In this document: positions 11,101-19,248 of the stretch, one piece after another
Layout: each line of letters begins with the position of its first letter
Position numbering within the stretch: the first letter of the stretch is position 1
Assembly: GCF_000763905.1 (NCBI RefSeq)
Contig: NZ_JRKN01000013.1
Location: forward strand, 25,115 to 89,114
Direction of reading: 5' to 3'
DNA: 64,000 nt
Source of the DNA: Paracoccus halophilus
Lineage (GTDB): Bacteria > Pseudomonadota > Alphaproteobacteria > Rhodobacterales > Rhodobacteraceae
Made by a program: the position numbers and the translations under genes
Notes under the pieces: generated by a model
Told to the model about the DNA's origin: nothing
Seen by the model: only the letters and a program-made list of their open reading frames with translations
Databases searched by the model: none

Positions 11101-14100
11101 CCGTGGTGTCATTGGCGAGCACGCCCACCCGGCCGCCAAGCGTCGCGCTGCCGGCATTGTCGAGCCTCACGATGGTGCCGGTCCCGGTGACCGTGCTGTC
11201 TGCGGCATTGGTCAGCGTGCCGCTTATCACGCCGCCGTCGATCTCGGTCGTGGCCGCGAACCGATCGTCGCCATTGTTCAACCCGCCAGTCAGCCTGCCC
11301 TCGATCAGCGCCGTGCCGCGATTCTTCACCACCGTGCTCGCGATCAGCTTGCTCTCGGCGGCAACGGTCAGCACCCCGCGGTTGACGATCTCGCCCGCCA
11401 CCGAGCCGGCCAGCACCGCCCTGCCGTTATTCGTCAGCCCGCGGGTCAGCGTGCCGCTGCCTTCGATCAGGCCTTTGCCCCGGTTGGTGACATCGCGGCT
11501 GATCGTGCCGCCGTCCAACTCGGTGGTGCCGGAATTGTCCAGCCCGCCCTCAAGCGTTCCGGTGATCGTCGCGCTGCCCCTGTTTTCTACCGCCGCGTCC
11601 GAAGTCAGCGTGCTGCCGACGGTGACCGTCAATGTCCCGCTATTTCCAAGCGAGGCAACCGTCAGATCACCGCGCGTTGTCAGCGCCCCGTTATTGGTCA
11701 GCCCGCCGGTCAGCGTGCCGCTGCCTTCGATCCGGCCTGTGCCCCGGTTGGTGACATCGCCGCTGATCGTGCCGCCGTTCAGTTCAATGGTGCCGGAATT
11801 GTTCAGCCCGCCGGCAAGCTCGCCCGCCAGAACCAGTGCGCCGCTGTTCGTCACCACGTTATCCGAGATCAGGGCCCCCGCGCCCCCGATATCGAGACTG
11901 CCGATATTGCTGAGCCGCTGAACATCCAGAGTGCCGCTTTGCGTCATGGTGCCATAGTTGACGACAGTGCCCTGCACCTCTCCGTCAAGCGCCAGTTCCA
12001 CGGCGGAATTGTCCGCGCCATCGGTGCCGTTGGTGATATCGCCGATCACGGTGCCCGTGCCGGTCAGGCTGCCATCGTTCTGCACGTCTCCGGTCAGGCT
12101 GCCGCCCTGCATCGACACCGTGCCGCTATTGTCCAGCCCTCCGGTCACCACCCCGGTGGCGGCAATCGTCAGCGACGCGCTGTTGTCGATGCCGCCGGCC
12201 GAGGTCAGCTGCCCGCCGACGACCAGCTCGGCATCGTCCTGATTCACCACCGAATTCGCCGAAACCGAGGTGCCGTCGGCGATGTCGAACTGGCCCGAGC
12301 CGGCATTCGTCAGCCTGTCCACCCCGGTCAGATTGCCCGCGGAATCGGGATCGGTGCGCAGCAGGAATTCGCCCTGGTTGCTGACGTCGCCGCCATTCAT
12401 GTTCAGGGTGGCCGAGACATTGACCACGCCGGTATCCATGTTGAACAGGCCGCCCGTCTCGAACTCCGAATCTTCGCTGTAGACCAGCCTGTCGTGATTT
12501 TCGAGATCGCCGATCACCTCGACATTGGTGATCGTGCCCGAAAGGTTGACGAACCGCTCGGTCTCGATCCGCATCGTGTTCGCGCCGGTGCCATTGACAT
12601 CGGCGTTGTTCACGAAACGACCATTGACGGTCAGCGTGACATCCAGCCCTGCGGTCGAATCCAGCGTCACGAGATTGTTGTTGGTCAGATCGCCGGTGAT
12701 CTGCGCATCCGAGATCACGGTCATCGCGCCGTCATTGACGATATCGCCGGTGATCGCGGCGCCATCCAGCGTCAGGCGGGCGCCGTTTCCGTTCAGCAGC
12801 CGGTCATCGGGATCGGTGCCGGTGATCTCGACCGAGCCCAGGACCTCCATCTCGTCCGAGTTGACGATCCCGCCCGCCGAAACCAGCGACCCGGCCACGC
12901 TCAGCATGCCGGAATTGTCGATCACGCCGTCCGAGGTCAGGCGATCCCCCGCGTTTACCGTGGTCTGGCTCCCGGCGAATGTCGTCAGGCTGCCCAGCGT
13001 GACATCGCCGGCGGTTTCGACGGTGCCTTGGTTCCTCAGCCCGCCCTGAATGTCCCCGGCAATGTTCATTTCGCCGGTATTTTGGACATTGGCGGTGATG
13101 ACCGCATCGGCGCCCATGTTCACCGTGCTGCCGCCGGCATTGACCAGCCCGCCGACCAGCGTGCCGTCCAGATTGAGCGTCGCAACCGCATTGTCGCCGT
13201 TGGTGACGGCGGCGGTCAGCGTATCACCGGCGGTGACCGTCAGCTCGCCGTCATTGATCACCGCGACCGCCGTCAGATCGCCGCCGGTGACCAGCGTGCC
13301 CTCATTCTGCAGGGTGCCGCCTGCCCCCGGCGCGCGCGCGCGGATCTCGCCCGAGAACGAGCCGCTGCCCGTGTTCAGGAAATTGCCGATGATCGTGCCG
13401 CTGCCTTCGATGCTGCCATTGCTGGTCAGGTCGCCGTCCAGCGTGCCGCCGGAAAACTGCACGACACCGCCGCTGATCAGATCGCCGTTCAGCCTGCCCG
13501 CGGATCCGTCCTCCGAGACAAGCTCGGTCCGGCTGTCGCCCGAGGCGATGACCCTGCCGTTCAGCGTGCCGGTGACGGCCAGCCGTCCGGCATTGTCGAT
13601 ATCCTGATCGACGCTCAGCTCGGCACCGGCGCGCACGCTCACCAGACCGGTGGCGGCGTTGCTCAGTTCAACCATGTCGGTATCGTCGCCGTCCTGAGAG
13701 ACGGCGACGAACAGGTTGCCCGAATTGGTGACGCTGCCCGAGATGTCGCCGGCAACCGTCGCCTGGCCCAGATTGTTCAGACTGCCGGTCACATCGCCCA
13801 GCAGCGCGATCTCGGCGCCGGCCCGGTTGACGACGCTGCCATCAACCGCGTTGCGCACGCGGGTATTGCCGCTATTGTCGATGGCGCCCTCGACCAGGCG
13901 GTCAAAGATGACCTGGCCCGGACCCGACACATTGATCGTGCCGCTCGACTGGACAGAAGACCGGACTTCGAGCTGGGACCCCGCCGCAACCGAAAGCGAG
14001 AGTGTGGCCGCCGTGCTTTGCAACTGGCCGCCATTGATCCGGAAAAACCCCGAATCAACCTGAAGGCCGGCCACGTCGGGCAAATCGCCCCCAACAAGGC

Positions 14101-14407
14101 TGAGGGTGATCGGCTGCGTCTCGGTGCTGGGCACCGGGTTGTTGCTTTCGGTCAGGATGCCGATCTGGTCGCTTGGCAGCACCCCCGCGTTCTGGCCGCT
14201 TGCATCCACCCAGATTTCGCTGTCGCCAGCCCAATCGCCGGATTGCGTTTCGATGGTTCCGTCGCCGGGCGCGACATTGTCCAGATACATCTGCGCATGC
14301 GCGACACCCGCCCCATAGGTCAGGGAGGACACGGATATCAGCGCGGTGGTGAGAAGCAGACGGGAACGGCAGAACAGACGTGTGGCGTTACAGGCAATCG
14401 GCAACAT
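8129..14407 (-). CDS. giant type V autotransporter adhesin-like protein with repeat-rich passenger
   Basis: A 2092-residue outer-membrane autotransporter. A signal peptide ends near residue 38 (AHA then Q). The passenger, to about residue 1760, is built of short N-N-G/S-G-x-L-T-V/I-x-G units expected to form a right-handed beta-helix, with long near-identical tandem repeats. The last ~325 residues form the autotransporter beta-barrel and end in an aromatic residue (LRWQF), as outer-membrane barrels do. No protease or lipase catalytic motif was seen, so adhesion or aggregation is more likely than enzymatic activity. It lies between the two T6SS blocks on the same strand as both. The barrel contains two cysteines (KPCG near 1771 and LACFD). 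Confidence 0.9.
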   Translation of the reverse strand: MLPIACNATRLFCRSRLLLTTALISVSSLTYGAGVAHAQMYLDNVAPGDGTIETQSGDWAGDSEIWVDASGQNAGVLPSDQIGILTESNNPVPSTETQPITLSLVGGDLPDVAGLQVDSGFFRINGGQLQSTAATLSLSVAAGSQLEVRSSVQSSGTINVSGPGQVIFDRLVEGAIDNSGNTRVRNAVDGSVVNRAGAEIALLGDVTGSLNNLGQATVAGDISGSVTNSGNLFVAVSQDGDDTDMVELSNAATGLVSVRAGAELSVDQDIDNAGRLAVTGTLNGRVIASGDSRTELVSEDGSAGRLNGDLISGGVVQFSGGTLDGDLTSNGSIEGSGTIIGNFLNTGSGSFSGEIRARAPGAGGTLQNEGTLVTGGDLTAVAVINDGELTVTAGDTLTAAVTNGDNAVATLNLDGTLVGGLVNAGGSTVNMGADAVITANVQNTGEMNIAGDIQGGLRNQGTVETAGDVTLGSLTTFAGSQTTVNAGDRLTSDGVIDNSGMLSVAGSLVSAGGIVNSDEMEVLGSVEITGTDPDDRLLNGNGARLTLDGAAITGDIVNDGAMTVISDAQITGDLTNNNLVTLDSTAGLDVTLTVNGRFVNNADVNGTGANTMRIETERFVNLSGTITNVEVIGDLENHDRLVYSEDSEFETGGLFNMDTGVVNVSATLNMNGGDVSNQGEFLLRTDPDSAGNLTGVDRLTNAGSGQFDIADGTSVSANSVVNQDDAELVVGGQLTSAGGIDNSASLTIAATGVVTGGLDNSGTVSMQGGSLTGDVQNDGSLTGTGTVIGDITNGTDGADNSAVELALDGEVQGTVVNYGTMTQSGTLDVQRLSNIGSLDIGGAGALISDNVVTNSGALVLAGELAGGLNNSGTIELNGGTISGDVTNRGTGRIEGSGTLTGGLTNNGALTTRGDLTVASLGNSGTLTVTVGSTLTSDAAVENRGSATITGTLEGGLDNSGTTELDGGTISRDVTNRGKGLIEGSGTLTRGLTNNGRAVLAGSVAGEIVNRGVLTVAAESKLIASTVVKNRGTALIEGRLTGGLNNGDDRFAATTEIDGGVISGTLTNAADSTVTGTGTIVRLDNAGSATLGGRVGVLANDTTGVLNTSAGTGNLRVSGLVNNGQVTVAAGTVLSTDPEDANSRITNNSRLTIAGSVHGDITNGDASNTASTVLSGGTVSGLLTNARGSSVSGNGTIVRLDNAGSATLGGRVGALENDATGVLNTSADTGNLRVSELVNNGRVTVAAGTVLSTDPRDEDSRITNNSRLTIAGRVRGNIVNGNGRNAASTVLSGGIVNGLLANARGSAVTGTGTITNLDNAGSATLGGRVGALENDATGVLNTSVDTGNLRVSALVNNGQVTVAAGTVLSTDPRDEDSLITNNAGLTIAGRVRGNIVNGNGRNAASTVLSGGIVHGRLTNAASSSVSGTGTIASLVNAGTATLGGRVTGNLTNQSGGTLGVIGTLSVRGALRNDGGAGLNVAQGRSLSVADGLTNALEGEVQLDGAITGAVGNSGSFTQAATGLLEGSLTTDGEADLAGRIDGDLIYLGGELLLSDTFSVSGDLQLDSNYNIAAGQRVTAGRTVVGGDDVELGLRGRLDGDLLNNGSVNVDGRGVAVSGRLTNDGVINLEDNLAGDTLRVGGLDGSGEYRLDIDVAARSTDRIVINGGAATGLYALELNFVDENAVLASDNRLTLMDVDEAFRAENSFDFSHSDLPSISERIVYSVEQLGRGGDVVLVSQTNPAIGALFGNVALTQSLIGSVINRPTSPFVTALAYEDEQKPCGVGSWGRVTGGHATADGSTSNGISRVSSEITADYYGMQVGTDLACFDDRFGGWDMAFGVLGGINRGDTNQPVYAIDPNNSRSLSGTLTSYNSTDFEQRYVGVYATATRGAFQADLQYRIEKTDFTIENNPVAGRAGLGLSETDFSSDAWTLSGSVSYGVLIGESGWAVVPTLGFAWSEMSTDSIAFDDGYRVIFDDSSRKIGFVGATLAKTFVQQSENSALSTFVTGTWYKDFADPTISVFRRDNDAEFTPQRLESENLGSYGEISIGANWIKVLGPKSRGRQLSAGARIDARYGDRLDSVGVSGQLRWQF
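10081..11240 (-). repeat. 351-bp tandem repeats inside the autotransporter gene
   Basis: The same block recurs at exactly 351-bp spacing (117 codons). A CGCCAAGCG-type landmark falls at 10081, 10432, 10783 and 11134, and a second landmark (GTGGACAGC) at 10302, 10653 and 11004. This gives about 3.3 near-identical copies, in frame, within the passenger. The copies are close enough that recombination could change their number without breaking the frame. Confidence 0.85.
11440..11790 (-). repeat. 264-bp direct repeat pair inside the autotransporter gene
   Basis: A GTGCCGCTGCCTTCGATC landmark recurs at 11451 and 11715, 264 bp (88 codons) apart. The flanking protein text is similar (GTISxDVTNRG, then EGSGTL, then GLTNNG). 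This repeat family is distinct from, and more diverged than, the 351-bp set next to it. Confidence 0.6.
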
Positions 14408-14511
14408 CGGCGGATGTCTTCTTTCAGCAAGGAGGCAGTGGCAGCGCGATAGTTGAATATTTACAGCCTAGGGTTACTTTGCTTGTCCCGGCGAATACAA
14501 GGGCAGATACG

Positions 14512-14523
14512 CGCATATATGCG
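14512..14523. promoter_or_regulatory. perfect 12-bp palindrome upstream of the autotransporter gene
   Basis: CGCATATATGCG is a perfect palindrome about 105 bp upstream of the autotransporter start, in the otherwise gene-free stretch 14408-14584. That stretch is clearly more AT-rich than its surroundings. It could be an operator or part of the promoter. No -35/-10 pair was convincing. Confidence 0.35.
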
Positions 14524-14584
14524 GTTTTCAGGGCGATTCTGGCCCGGCAAACACAGGTTTACCAAGGGTCAAGATCGGGGCATG

Positions 14585-16753
14585 TCAACCCTTGCGGTCC
14601 GGGCGCAGGCGATCCATCTCGGCCATGAAGGCGCGCAACTCGGCCGAGGCGGGCAGTTCGGGCACGACCGTCATGGCCGGCGCGGCGGCGCCGCTCATCC
14701 GGCGCTCGGCCCAGTTCTGCAACTGGCCGATGGACCAGCCGCGCAGAAACGGATTGGCCGAGACCACCGCCGCGCCCATCACCTCGTGAACCTGCTGGCC
14801 GGGATCCGCGCGCAGCGCCAGATCCGCCCCGGCCGGGCCAAGGAAATGCGCCAGATACAGGCGCCCGGCGGAAATCGAATGGCCGCGCGCCCGCAGATAG
14901 GCCTCGTTCTCCTGCGCCAGGCGACGAACCATCCGGCGCGACATCTCGGGGTCGAGCCGCAGGTCCAGCAGCTCGCGCCGCGTCATGCCGGCCACCAGAT
15001 CGGGGCGATAGCTGCGCATCATCCGCAGCCAGGTGCTTTCGATGAACTGCCCCAGCCCGGTGGCGGTGGAGCGCGGATTGCGGGCCCGCGCATTGCCCGC
15101 GCTTTCGACCCGGATGATATGGCCGATCAGCGATTCGATGGAATCCGAGGCAAGAACCTCGGTTCCGGCACCGAAATAGGGCAGCGGATCGACCGGCCGG
15201 CCATCCTTGAGCAGCGCGAAGGACAGGCCCGGCTGCTGCCCGCCGGACGGCGGCCCGATCTGGCCCAGCACCGCGCCCCGGGCCAGCTGCGCGCCCTCGG
15301 ACAGGCGCGGCGAGGGCGCGCCCAGCCCGGCATAGCGGCTGACCAGCCCGTCCTCATGCGTGATCTCGACCCGGCCGGGGTCAAGGGCGGTGACCCGCCC
15401 GGCCGCGGCGGCCAGCACCGGGCTGCCCTGCGGCGCGGTCCAGAAGACCCGGCCGCGCCCGGCATCGCCACCCGCCTCTGCGGCTGGCACGAAGCGTTGC
15501 GACAGCACGCCGCCGACCGGCGGCAGCAGCCCCGCCAGGCCGGCGGCGCGCAGCTGCACGCGGGCGCCGGGGGCGTAGCATTCAAAGCCCTCGGGCGCGG
15601 GGACGACATAGCAGCGCCTGTCCCCCGAAGGGCCGGTGACGCCGACGAACAGGACCGCGCCGGGGCGGATCGCGGCCTCGGCCGAATAGATCAGCGTCAG
15701 CCGGTCGTCGTCATCGGCATAGCCGTCAAGGTCATGGACCTGCGACATCAGGGCCAGCGCCTCGCCGATGATCTCGGGCGGCACGTCGTTGCGCAGGGCG
15801 GCCGAATAGATCACGTCGAGCAGCCGCTGCTGGCCCTGCGGCGCGGTGGCGCCGCGCTGCATCAGATCGGCAAGCAGCGGCTGGTCGGCCCAGGCATCGG
15901 CCGCCGGCACAAGCTGGCCCGCCGCCGACAGCGCCAGCGAACCGACAAAGCCCCGCGTGTCGTAGAGCGACAGCTGGATCACCTCGCGGCGCGCGCCGCC
16001 CGGACGATAGCGCAATGCCAGCACCGCGCCGGCGGGCAGCGATTCGTCAAGGTCAAGCTGCGTGCGCAGGCGCGCGCCAAGCTGCTGCGCCTGCCCGGCA
16101 TCGAACCCGTTTTCGGCCAGCAGCGCCTCGGGGGCTATGGGCCGGGCGGTTTCAAGGATCAGTTCGCGCCAGAGCGGCGCGCGATAGGCCGCGTCGCGCA
16201 GAAAGGCCACGCCCGAGGCGGCCAGCTGCGCATCCCCCGGACCCGGCAGCACCTCGGCGGCCGCGCCGGCATTCATCAGCCGCTCGCGGCTGCGCTCGGC
16301 CTGAAACAGCGCGAATTCCTCGCGCGTCGAGGGCAGCGCCGCGACCAGCCGGCGATCGCGCGGGATCAGGCGGCTGTCCAGCACCGCAAGCTGCACGGCG
16401 GGCGTCGCCACGCGGCGCGAGGCGGCCAGCGCGGCAGGCGCGGGCACGAGGGTTTCACCCTGCGTCGGGCCGTCCTCATTCGCCGGGATGATCAGCGGAT
16501 CGCCTGGAATATCGGCAAAGGTATCGCTGCCCCGGACCGGCGCGATGTCGAACTGGGCCTCGACCTGCGCCATCATTTCGGGGCCGCCATCGCGAAACCA
16601 GACCCGCAGCTGCGGCCCGAACTGGCGCCAGCCAAGCCCCGCCAGAAGGGCCAGCAGCACCAGTCCGGCCCCGGCGCGGACCGCCCGGCCACGGCGGCGG
16701 CGACGGCGCGCCACCCTGCCCATCTGACGAAAGCGGGGATCGATCTCGGTCAT
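14585..16753 (-). CDS. membrane-anchored LytM-like and lytic transglycosylase (SLT) fusion protein
   Basis: A 722-residue protein. A basic N-terminus (RVARRRRRRGRA) precedes one membrane segment near residues 28-42, so the bulk is periplasmic. A region near 405-530 has the layout of an M23/LytM domain (GSPVLAAAAGRV, then EITHEDGLVSRYAGLG, then VDPLPYF), but the zinc ligands are not there. Where M23 peptidases have HLHFE, this has GLSFAL. A lytic transglycosylase domain near 536-690 keeps the catalytic Glu (about residue 550, RVESAGN), followed by ATGLGQFI. It probably cleaves peptidoglycan glycan strands, with the LytM part regulatory. It is the last gene of a three-gene minus-strand unit, 4 nt after the peptidoglycan-binding protein gene. 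A role in opening the wall for the neighbouring secretion systems is inferred. Confidence 0.8.
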   Translation of the reverse strand: MTEIDPRFRQMGRVARRRRRRGRAVRAGAGLVLLALLAGLGWRQFGPQLRVWFRDGGPEMMAQVEAQFDIAPVRGSDTFADIPGDPLIIPANEDGPTQGETLVPAPAALAASRRVATPAVQLAVLDSRLIPRDRRLVAALPSTREEFALFQAERSRERLMNAGAAAEVLPGPGDAQLAASGVAFLRDAAYRAPLWRELILETARPIAPEALLAENGFDAGQAQQLGARLRTQLDLDESLPAGAVLALRYRPGGARREVIQLSLYDTRGFVGSLALSAAGQLVPAADAWADQPLLADLMQRGATAPQGQQRLLDVIYSAALRNDVPPEIIGEALALMSQVHDLDGYADDDDRLTLIYSAEAAIRPGAVLFVGVTGPSGDRRCYVVPAPEGFECYAPGARVQLRAAGLAGLLPPVGGVLSQRFVPAAEAGGDAGRGRVFWTAPQGSPVLAAAAGRVTALDPGRVEITHEDGLVSRYAGLGAPSPRLSEGAQLARGAVLGQIGPPSGGQQPGLSFALLKDGRPVDPLPYFGAGTEVLASDSIESLIGHIIRVESAGNARARNPRSTATGLGQFIESTWLRMMRSYRPDLVAGMTRRELLDLRLDPEMSRRMVRRLAQENEAYLRARGHSISAGRLYLAHFLGPAGADLALRADPGQQVHEVMGAAVVSANPFLRGWSIGQLQNWAERRMSGAAAPAMTVVPELPASAELRAFMAEMDRLRPDRKG

Positions 16754-16757
16754 TCGC

Positions 16758-17546
16758 CTAGCGGTAGATGCCCGCGCCGGTGAATTTGGGATTGATGGTC
16801 ACGGTTCCGGGCTTCTGCGCCGGCTGGGCCGGTTGCTGTGCCGCCGCCGGCCGGCGCTTGACGGCCGCCGCGCGGCCAGCGCCACCACCCGCGCCGGCCC
16901 GCGGCTGCCGTGGCGCGGCCGGGGCCGCCACGGCGGGCGCCGGGCGGGCGATTTCGGGGCAGGTCACCTCGCCACCGCGAAGGATGGCGCGGTAGAGCGG
17001 CACCCCGGCCGCCGCCGCGATCTCGATCTGCGCGGCGTCGCGCCAGCGCTCGACCGCGCGCTCGGAACCAGCCCCCCAGGCGCCGTCGATCCGGCCGTCA
17101 TAGCAGCCCAGCCGCAGCAACTCGGTCTGCAGCGCCTCGGCCAGGCGATCCTCGCGCGGATCGAAAACGCCGCGCCCCAGCAGCCGCTCGAACAGGGCCG
17201 GATCGCGCTGGCGGATCGCCTCGCGCGCGGCAAAGGGCATGCCAAGCGCGCCGCGCGGACCGATGCCGGCGAGGATCGCCAGATCGCCCACGATGATCGA
17301 CGGCCGGGGCATCCCCGCCGCGCGCGGCTGCGCCGGAAGCGCGCCGTCATCGTAACCGACCGGCAGGGCCGGCCCCGCGGCCTGAATCGCCGCGCCCTCG
17401 GCGGCGCCGATCACCAGTTCCGAGGGCAGCGCCGAGATCACCAGCCCGGACCCCTCCTGCGGCTGCGCCGGCGCGGCCAGCAGCAGCCAGCCAGCCAGCG
17501 CGAGACTGCCGCCAAGGATCCTCGGGATGTCCGGTCGCCTGTCCAT
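16758..17546 (-). CDS. exported protein with peptidoglycan-binding-like (PG_binding_1) repeat
   Basis: 262 residues. An N-terminal hydrophobic segment (residues 10-27) looks like a signal peptide. A segment near 137-170 (LQTELLRLGCYDGRIDGAWG, then ERAVERW) matches the PG_binding_1 pattern of helix, DG-x-x-DG turn and helix. The C-terminal third is Ala/Pro/Arg-rich and disordered. The ATG at 17546 has an AGAAAGG ribosome-binding site. It lies 9 nt after the DUF1036-type gene and 4 nt before the LytM/SLT gene, so the three should form one transcript. No enzyme motif is present; it is probably a wall-binding accessory. Confidence 0.7.
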   Translation of the reverse strand: MDRRPDIPRILGGSLALAGWLLLAAPAQPQEGSGLVISALPSELVIGAAEGAAIQAAGPALPVGYDDGALPAQPRAAGMPRPSIIVGDLAILAGIGPRGALGMPFAAREAIRQRDPALFERLLGRGVFDPREDRLAEALQTELLRLGCYDGRIDGAWGAGSERAVERWRDAAQIEIAAAAGVPLYRAILRGGEVTCPEIARPAPAVAAPAAPRQPRAGAGGGAGRAAAVKRRPAAAQQPAQPAQKPGTVTINPKFTGAGIYR

Positions 17547-17555
17547 GCACCTTTC

Positions 17556-17972
17556 TCAGTTCGGTCGCGGCGTGACGAATATAGTCCAGCTTGATTGCAT
17601 CCCGGTGTCAATCTCGGCGAAACGGGCATCCAGATAGCCGCGCAGCAGGCAATCCTGCTGGCCGCTGATCTCGAATCGCCTTGGCGCCACGCACATCGGA
17701 ATCGACCCCGCCAGGACGTCATTACCGAAAACATCGGTAGCAAAGACATAATAATAACGTGACCCCAGCGATTCGCGCTGCAAAGTCGCGCATTGGTTGG
17801 GCGCCACCCGCCACCAGCCCCGCGTCAGAAACGCCTGCCCCTCGCCGGGCTCGGCCAGCGCGACGTTCAGCACCTCGAAGGACTGGTTGCACAGGCGCAG
17901 CTCGGCCGCCGCCCCGGCCGCCCCCGCCAGCAGGATCGATCCGGCAAGCGCGGCGCAGCGGATGCGCTTCAA
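17556..17972 (-). CDS. small exported DUF1036-type protein
   Basis: About 138 residues from a proposed TTG at 17972. That start places a short basic segment and a hydrophobic stretch (AALAGSILLAGAAGAAA) at the N-terminus as a signal peptide. Mature features match DUF1036: ELRLCNQS, then GWWRVAPNQCATL, then a YYYVFATD block, with four or five cysteines that could pair. A longer in-frame start exists near 18053, but it would put extra residues before the signal. First gene of the minus-strand three-gene unit, divergent from the gene at 18164. Family function is unknown. Confidence 0.7.
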   Translation of the reverse strand: MKRIRCAALAGSILLAGAAGAAAELRLCNQSFEVLNVALAEPGEGQAFLTRGWWRVAPNQCATLQRESLGSRYYYVFATDVFGNDVLAGSIPMCVAPRRFEISGQQDCLLRGYLDARFAEIDTGMQSSWTIFVTPRPN

Positions 17973-17979
17973 CTTCAGG

Positions 17980-18008
17980 TTGACAGGCCACCGATTGAGC
18001 AATGTATT
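17980..18008 (+). promoter_or_regulatory. possible sigma-70-type promoter for the ExbB/ExbD/TonB-like operon
   Basis: A perfect TTGACA at 17980-17985 is followed, after 17 bp, by TGTATT (4 of 6 to the -10 consensus); TATTCT two bases on is an alternative. It points to the gene at 18164, leaving a leader of about 150 nt. The divergent minus-strand gene starts about 8 bp to the left. Confidence 0.4.
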
Positions 18009-18163
18009 CTGCCGTGTTACAGCCCAAGGGCATAAATGGGATTTCATGACCATGAAACCGATCCTGACCCTGTCCGCAACCGTGCGGCGTTCCGGCACCG
18101 GCTTTTCGCGCCTGGCGTTGATGCTGCCCCCAACATGTAACCCCATCCTCTGAAAGGAACGCC

Positions 18164-18607
18164 ATGTCGCGCAATTTCGGAATGTTGCTCGTGTCGCTGT
18201 CACTTGCCGTCGCGGCGCCGCTTGGCGCGCAGGAAACGGCCGCCCCCGCCGGCAAGGTCATGCTGGAGCTCAACGGTGCCGTTGACACCGAAACCGGGGC
18301 CTGCCGGCTGACGGTGGTGACCACGAACCGGCTGGACCAGGCCATTCAGCGGGCCGCCTGGCAGGTCGCCATCTTTGACAGGCAGGGCGTGGTGCAATCG
18401 CTGCCGATACTTGATTTCGGCGGCATGATCGCCGGCAAGACCAAGGTCGCGATGTTCGAGCTGCCGGAACGCAAATGCGCCGATATCGGCCGCATCGTGG
18501 TCAATGACGTGGCCGAATGCAGTGGCCCGGACAATACCGATCTGCGCGATATCTGCCTGGGCGGCCTGGCCACGCAGACACGGACGGATATCGATTTCGG
18601 CCTGTGA
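18164..18607 (+). CDS. small secreted protein of unknown function, first gene of the ExbB/ExbD/TonB-like operon
   Basis: 147 residues with a clear signal peptide (hydrophobic residues 6-20, cleavage near LGAQ). The mature part is compact, with four cysteines (GACRL, RKCAD, AECSG, DICLG) that could form two disulfides. The start is supported by GAAAGGA 7 bases upstream. The stop overlaps the next start as TGATG. I do not recognise a named family. The ExbB-like neighbour suggests a periplasmic partner of that system. Confidence 0.75.
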   Translation: MSRNFGMLLVSLSLAVAAPLGAQETAAPAGKVMLELNGAVDTETGACRLTVVTTNRLDQAIQRAAWQVAIFDRQGVVQSLPILDFGGMIAGKTKVAMFELPERKCADIGRIVVNDVAECSGPDNTDLRDICLGGLATQTRTDIDFGL

Positions 18608-19245
18608 TGCGTTGGGATCTGCCTCTCACCACCTGGGCCGTCTTTGCCGCTCTGGCGGCGCTGTCGGTGCTGACGCTGACCGTCGTCATCTTCAAGGTGG
18701 CGCAGTTCCGCCGCATGGGCGTCGGCGGGCACGGGCTGGGTGAAACCATCCTGAACGACTGGCTGAACGGCCGCCCCGACGAGGCGCAGCGCAAGGCGCA
18801 GGAGGGCCACACCGTCCTGTCGCGCGTTCTCGGGGCGGTCATGTCGGGGCTGCGCGCCCGGCCGGGAGATCCGGCCTATGGCGAGGAACTGGCCCGGCAG
18901 GTGGCGCTGTCGGAACTGGTGCGGATGGGATCGCGCATGCGCCTGCTTGAGGCGGTGGTGCAGATGGCGCCGATGCTGGGCCTTCTGGGCACGGTGATCG
19001 GCATGATCGACGCCTTCGGCAACCTGGCGCTGAGCCAGCAGGCATCCGATCCGCGGCTGCTGGCGGCCGGGATCTGGACGGCGCTGACCACCACGGCGGC
19101 GGGGCTGTCGATCGCGCTGATCGCCTATTTCGTGCTGGCCTGGCTGGACGGCCGGATCGAGGATGAACGCCAAAGCATCGAACTGGCCGTTTCCGCCGCG
19201 ATCCACGGCCGGATCGCGAAGCAGCTGCCGCCGGAACGGGGCTGA
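18607..19245 (+). CDS. MotA/TolQ/ExbB-family proton channel protein
   Basis: 212 residues with three membrane segments near 9-30, 115-138 and 155-181. The family signature GLLGTVIGMIDAF is in the second and TALTTTAAGLSIAL in the third. This layout is that of ExbB/TolQ, the five-subunit ring that turns proton flow into force with an ExbD/TolR partner. The start at 18607 overlaps the previous stop by one base (TGATG). The next gene (exbD-like) begins 3 bp after its stop. It is not the housekeeping tolQ: no tolA, tolB or pal follows. It lies inside the T6SS island. Confidence 0.88.
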   Translation: MRWDLPLTTWAVFAALAALSVLTLTVVIFKVAQFRRMGVGGHGLGETILNDWLNGRPDEAQRKAQEGHTVLSRVLGAVMSGLRARPGDPAYGEELARQVALSELVRMGSRMRLLEAVVQMAPMLGLLGTVIGMIDAFGNLALSQQASDPRLLAAGIWTALTTTAAGLSIALIAYFVLAWLDGRIEDERQSIELAVSAAIHGRIAKQLPPERG

Positions 19246-19248
19246 AGG

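Noticed and set aside
10081..11800. CRISPR-like array
   Set aside because: The repeats are long (351 and 264 bp), in frame inside a coding gene, and have no short repeat with unique spacers.
10937..14452. A 1171-codon open frame on the plus strand opposite the autotransporter, and other long antisense frames (for example 8135-10258 and 1713-3695)
   Set aside because: GC-rich coding DNA leaves few stops on the opposite strand. These frames give Arg/Ala/Gly/His-rich text without family motifs and mirror real genes.
14585..16753. T6SS peptidoglycan effector
   Set aside because: The protein has an N-terminal membrane anchor and no PAAR/VgrG linkage or immunity gene beside it, so a resident wall-remodelling enzyme fits better.
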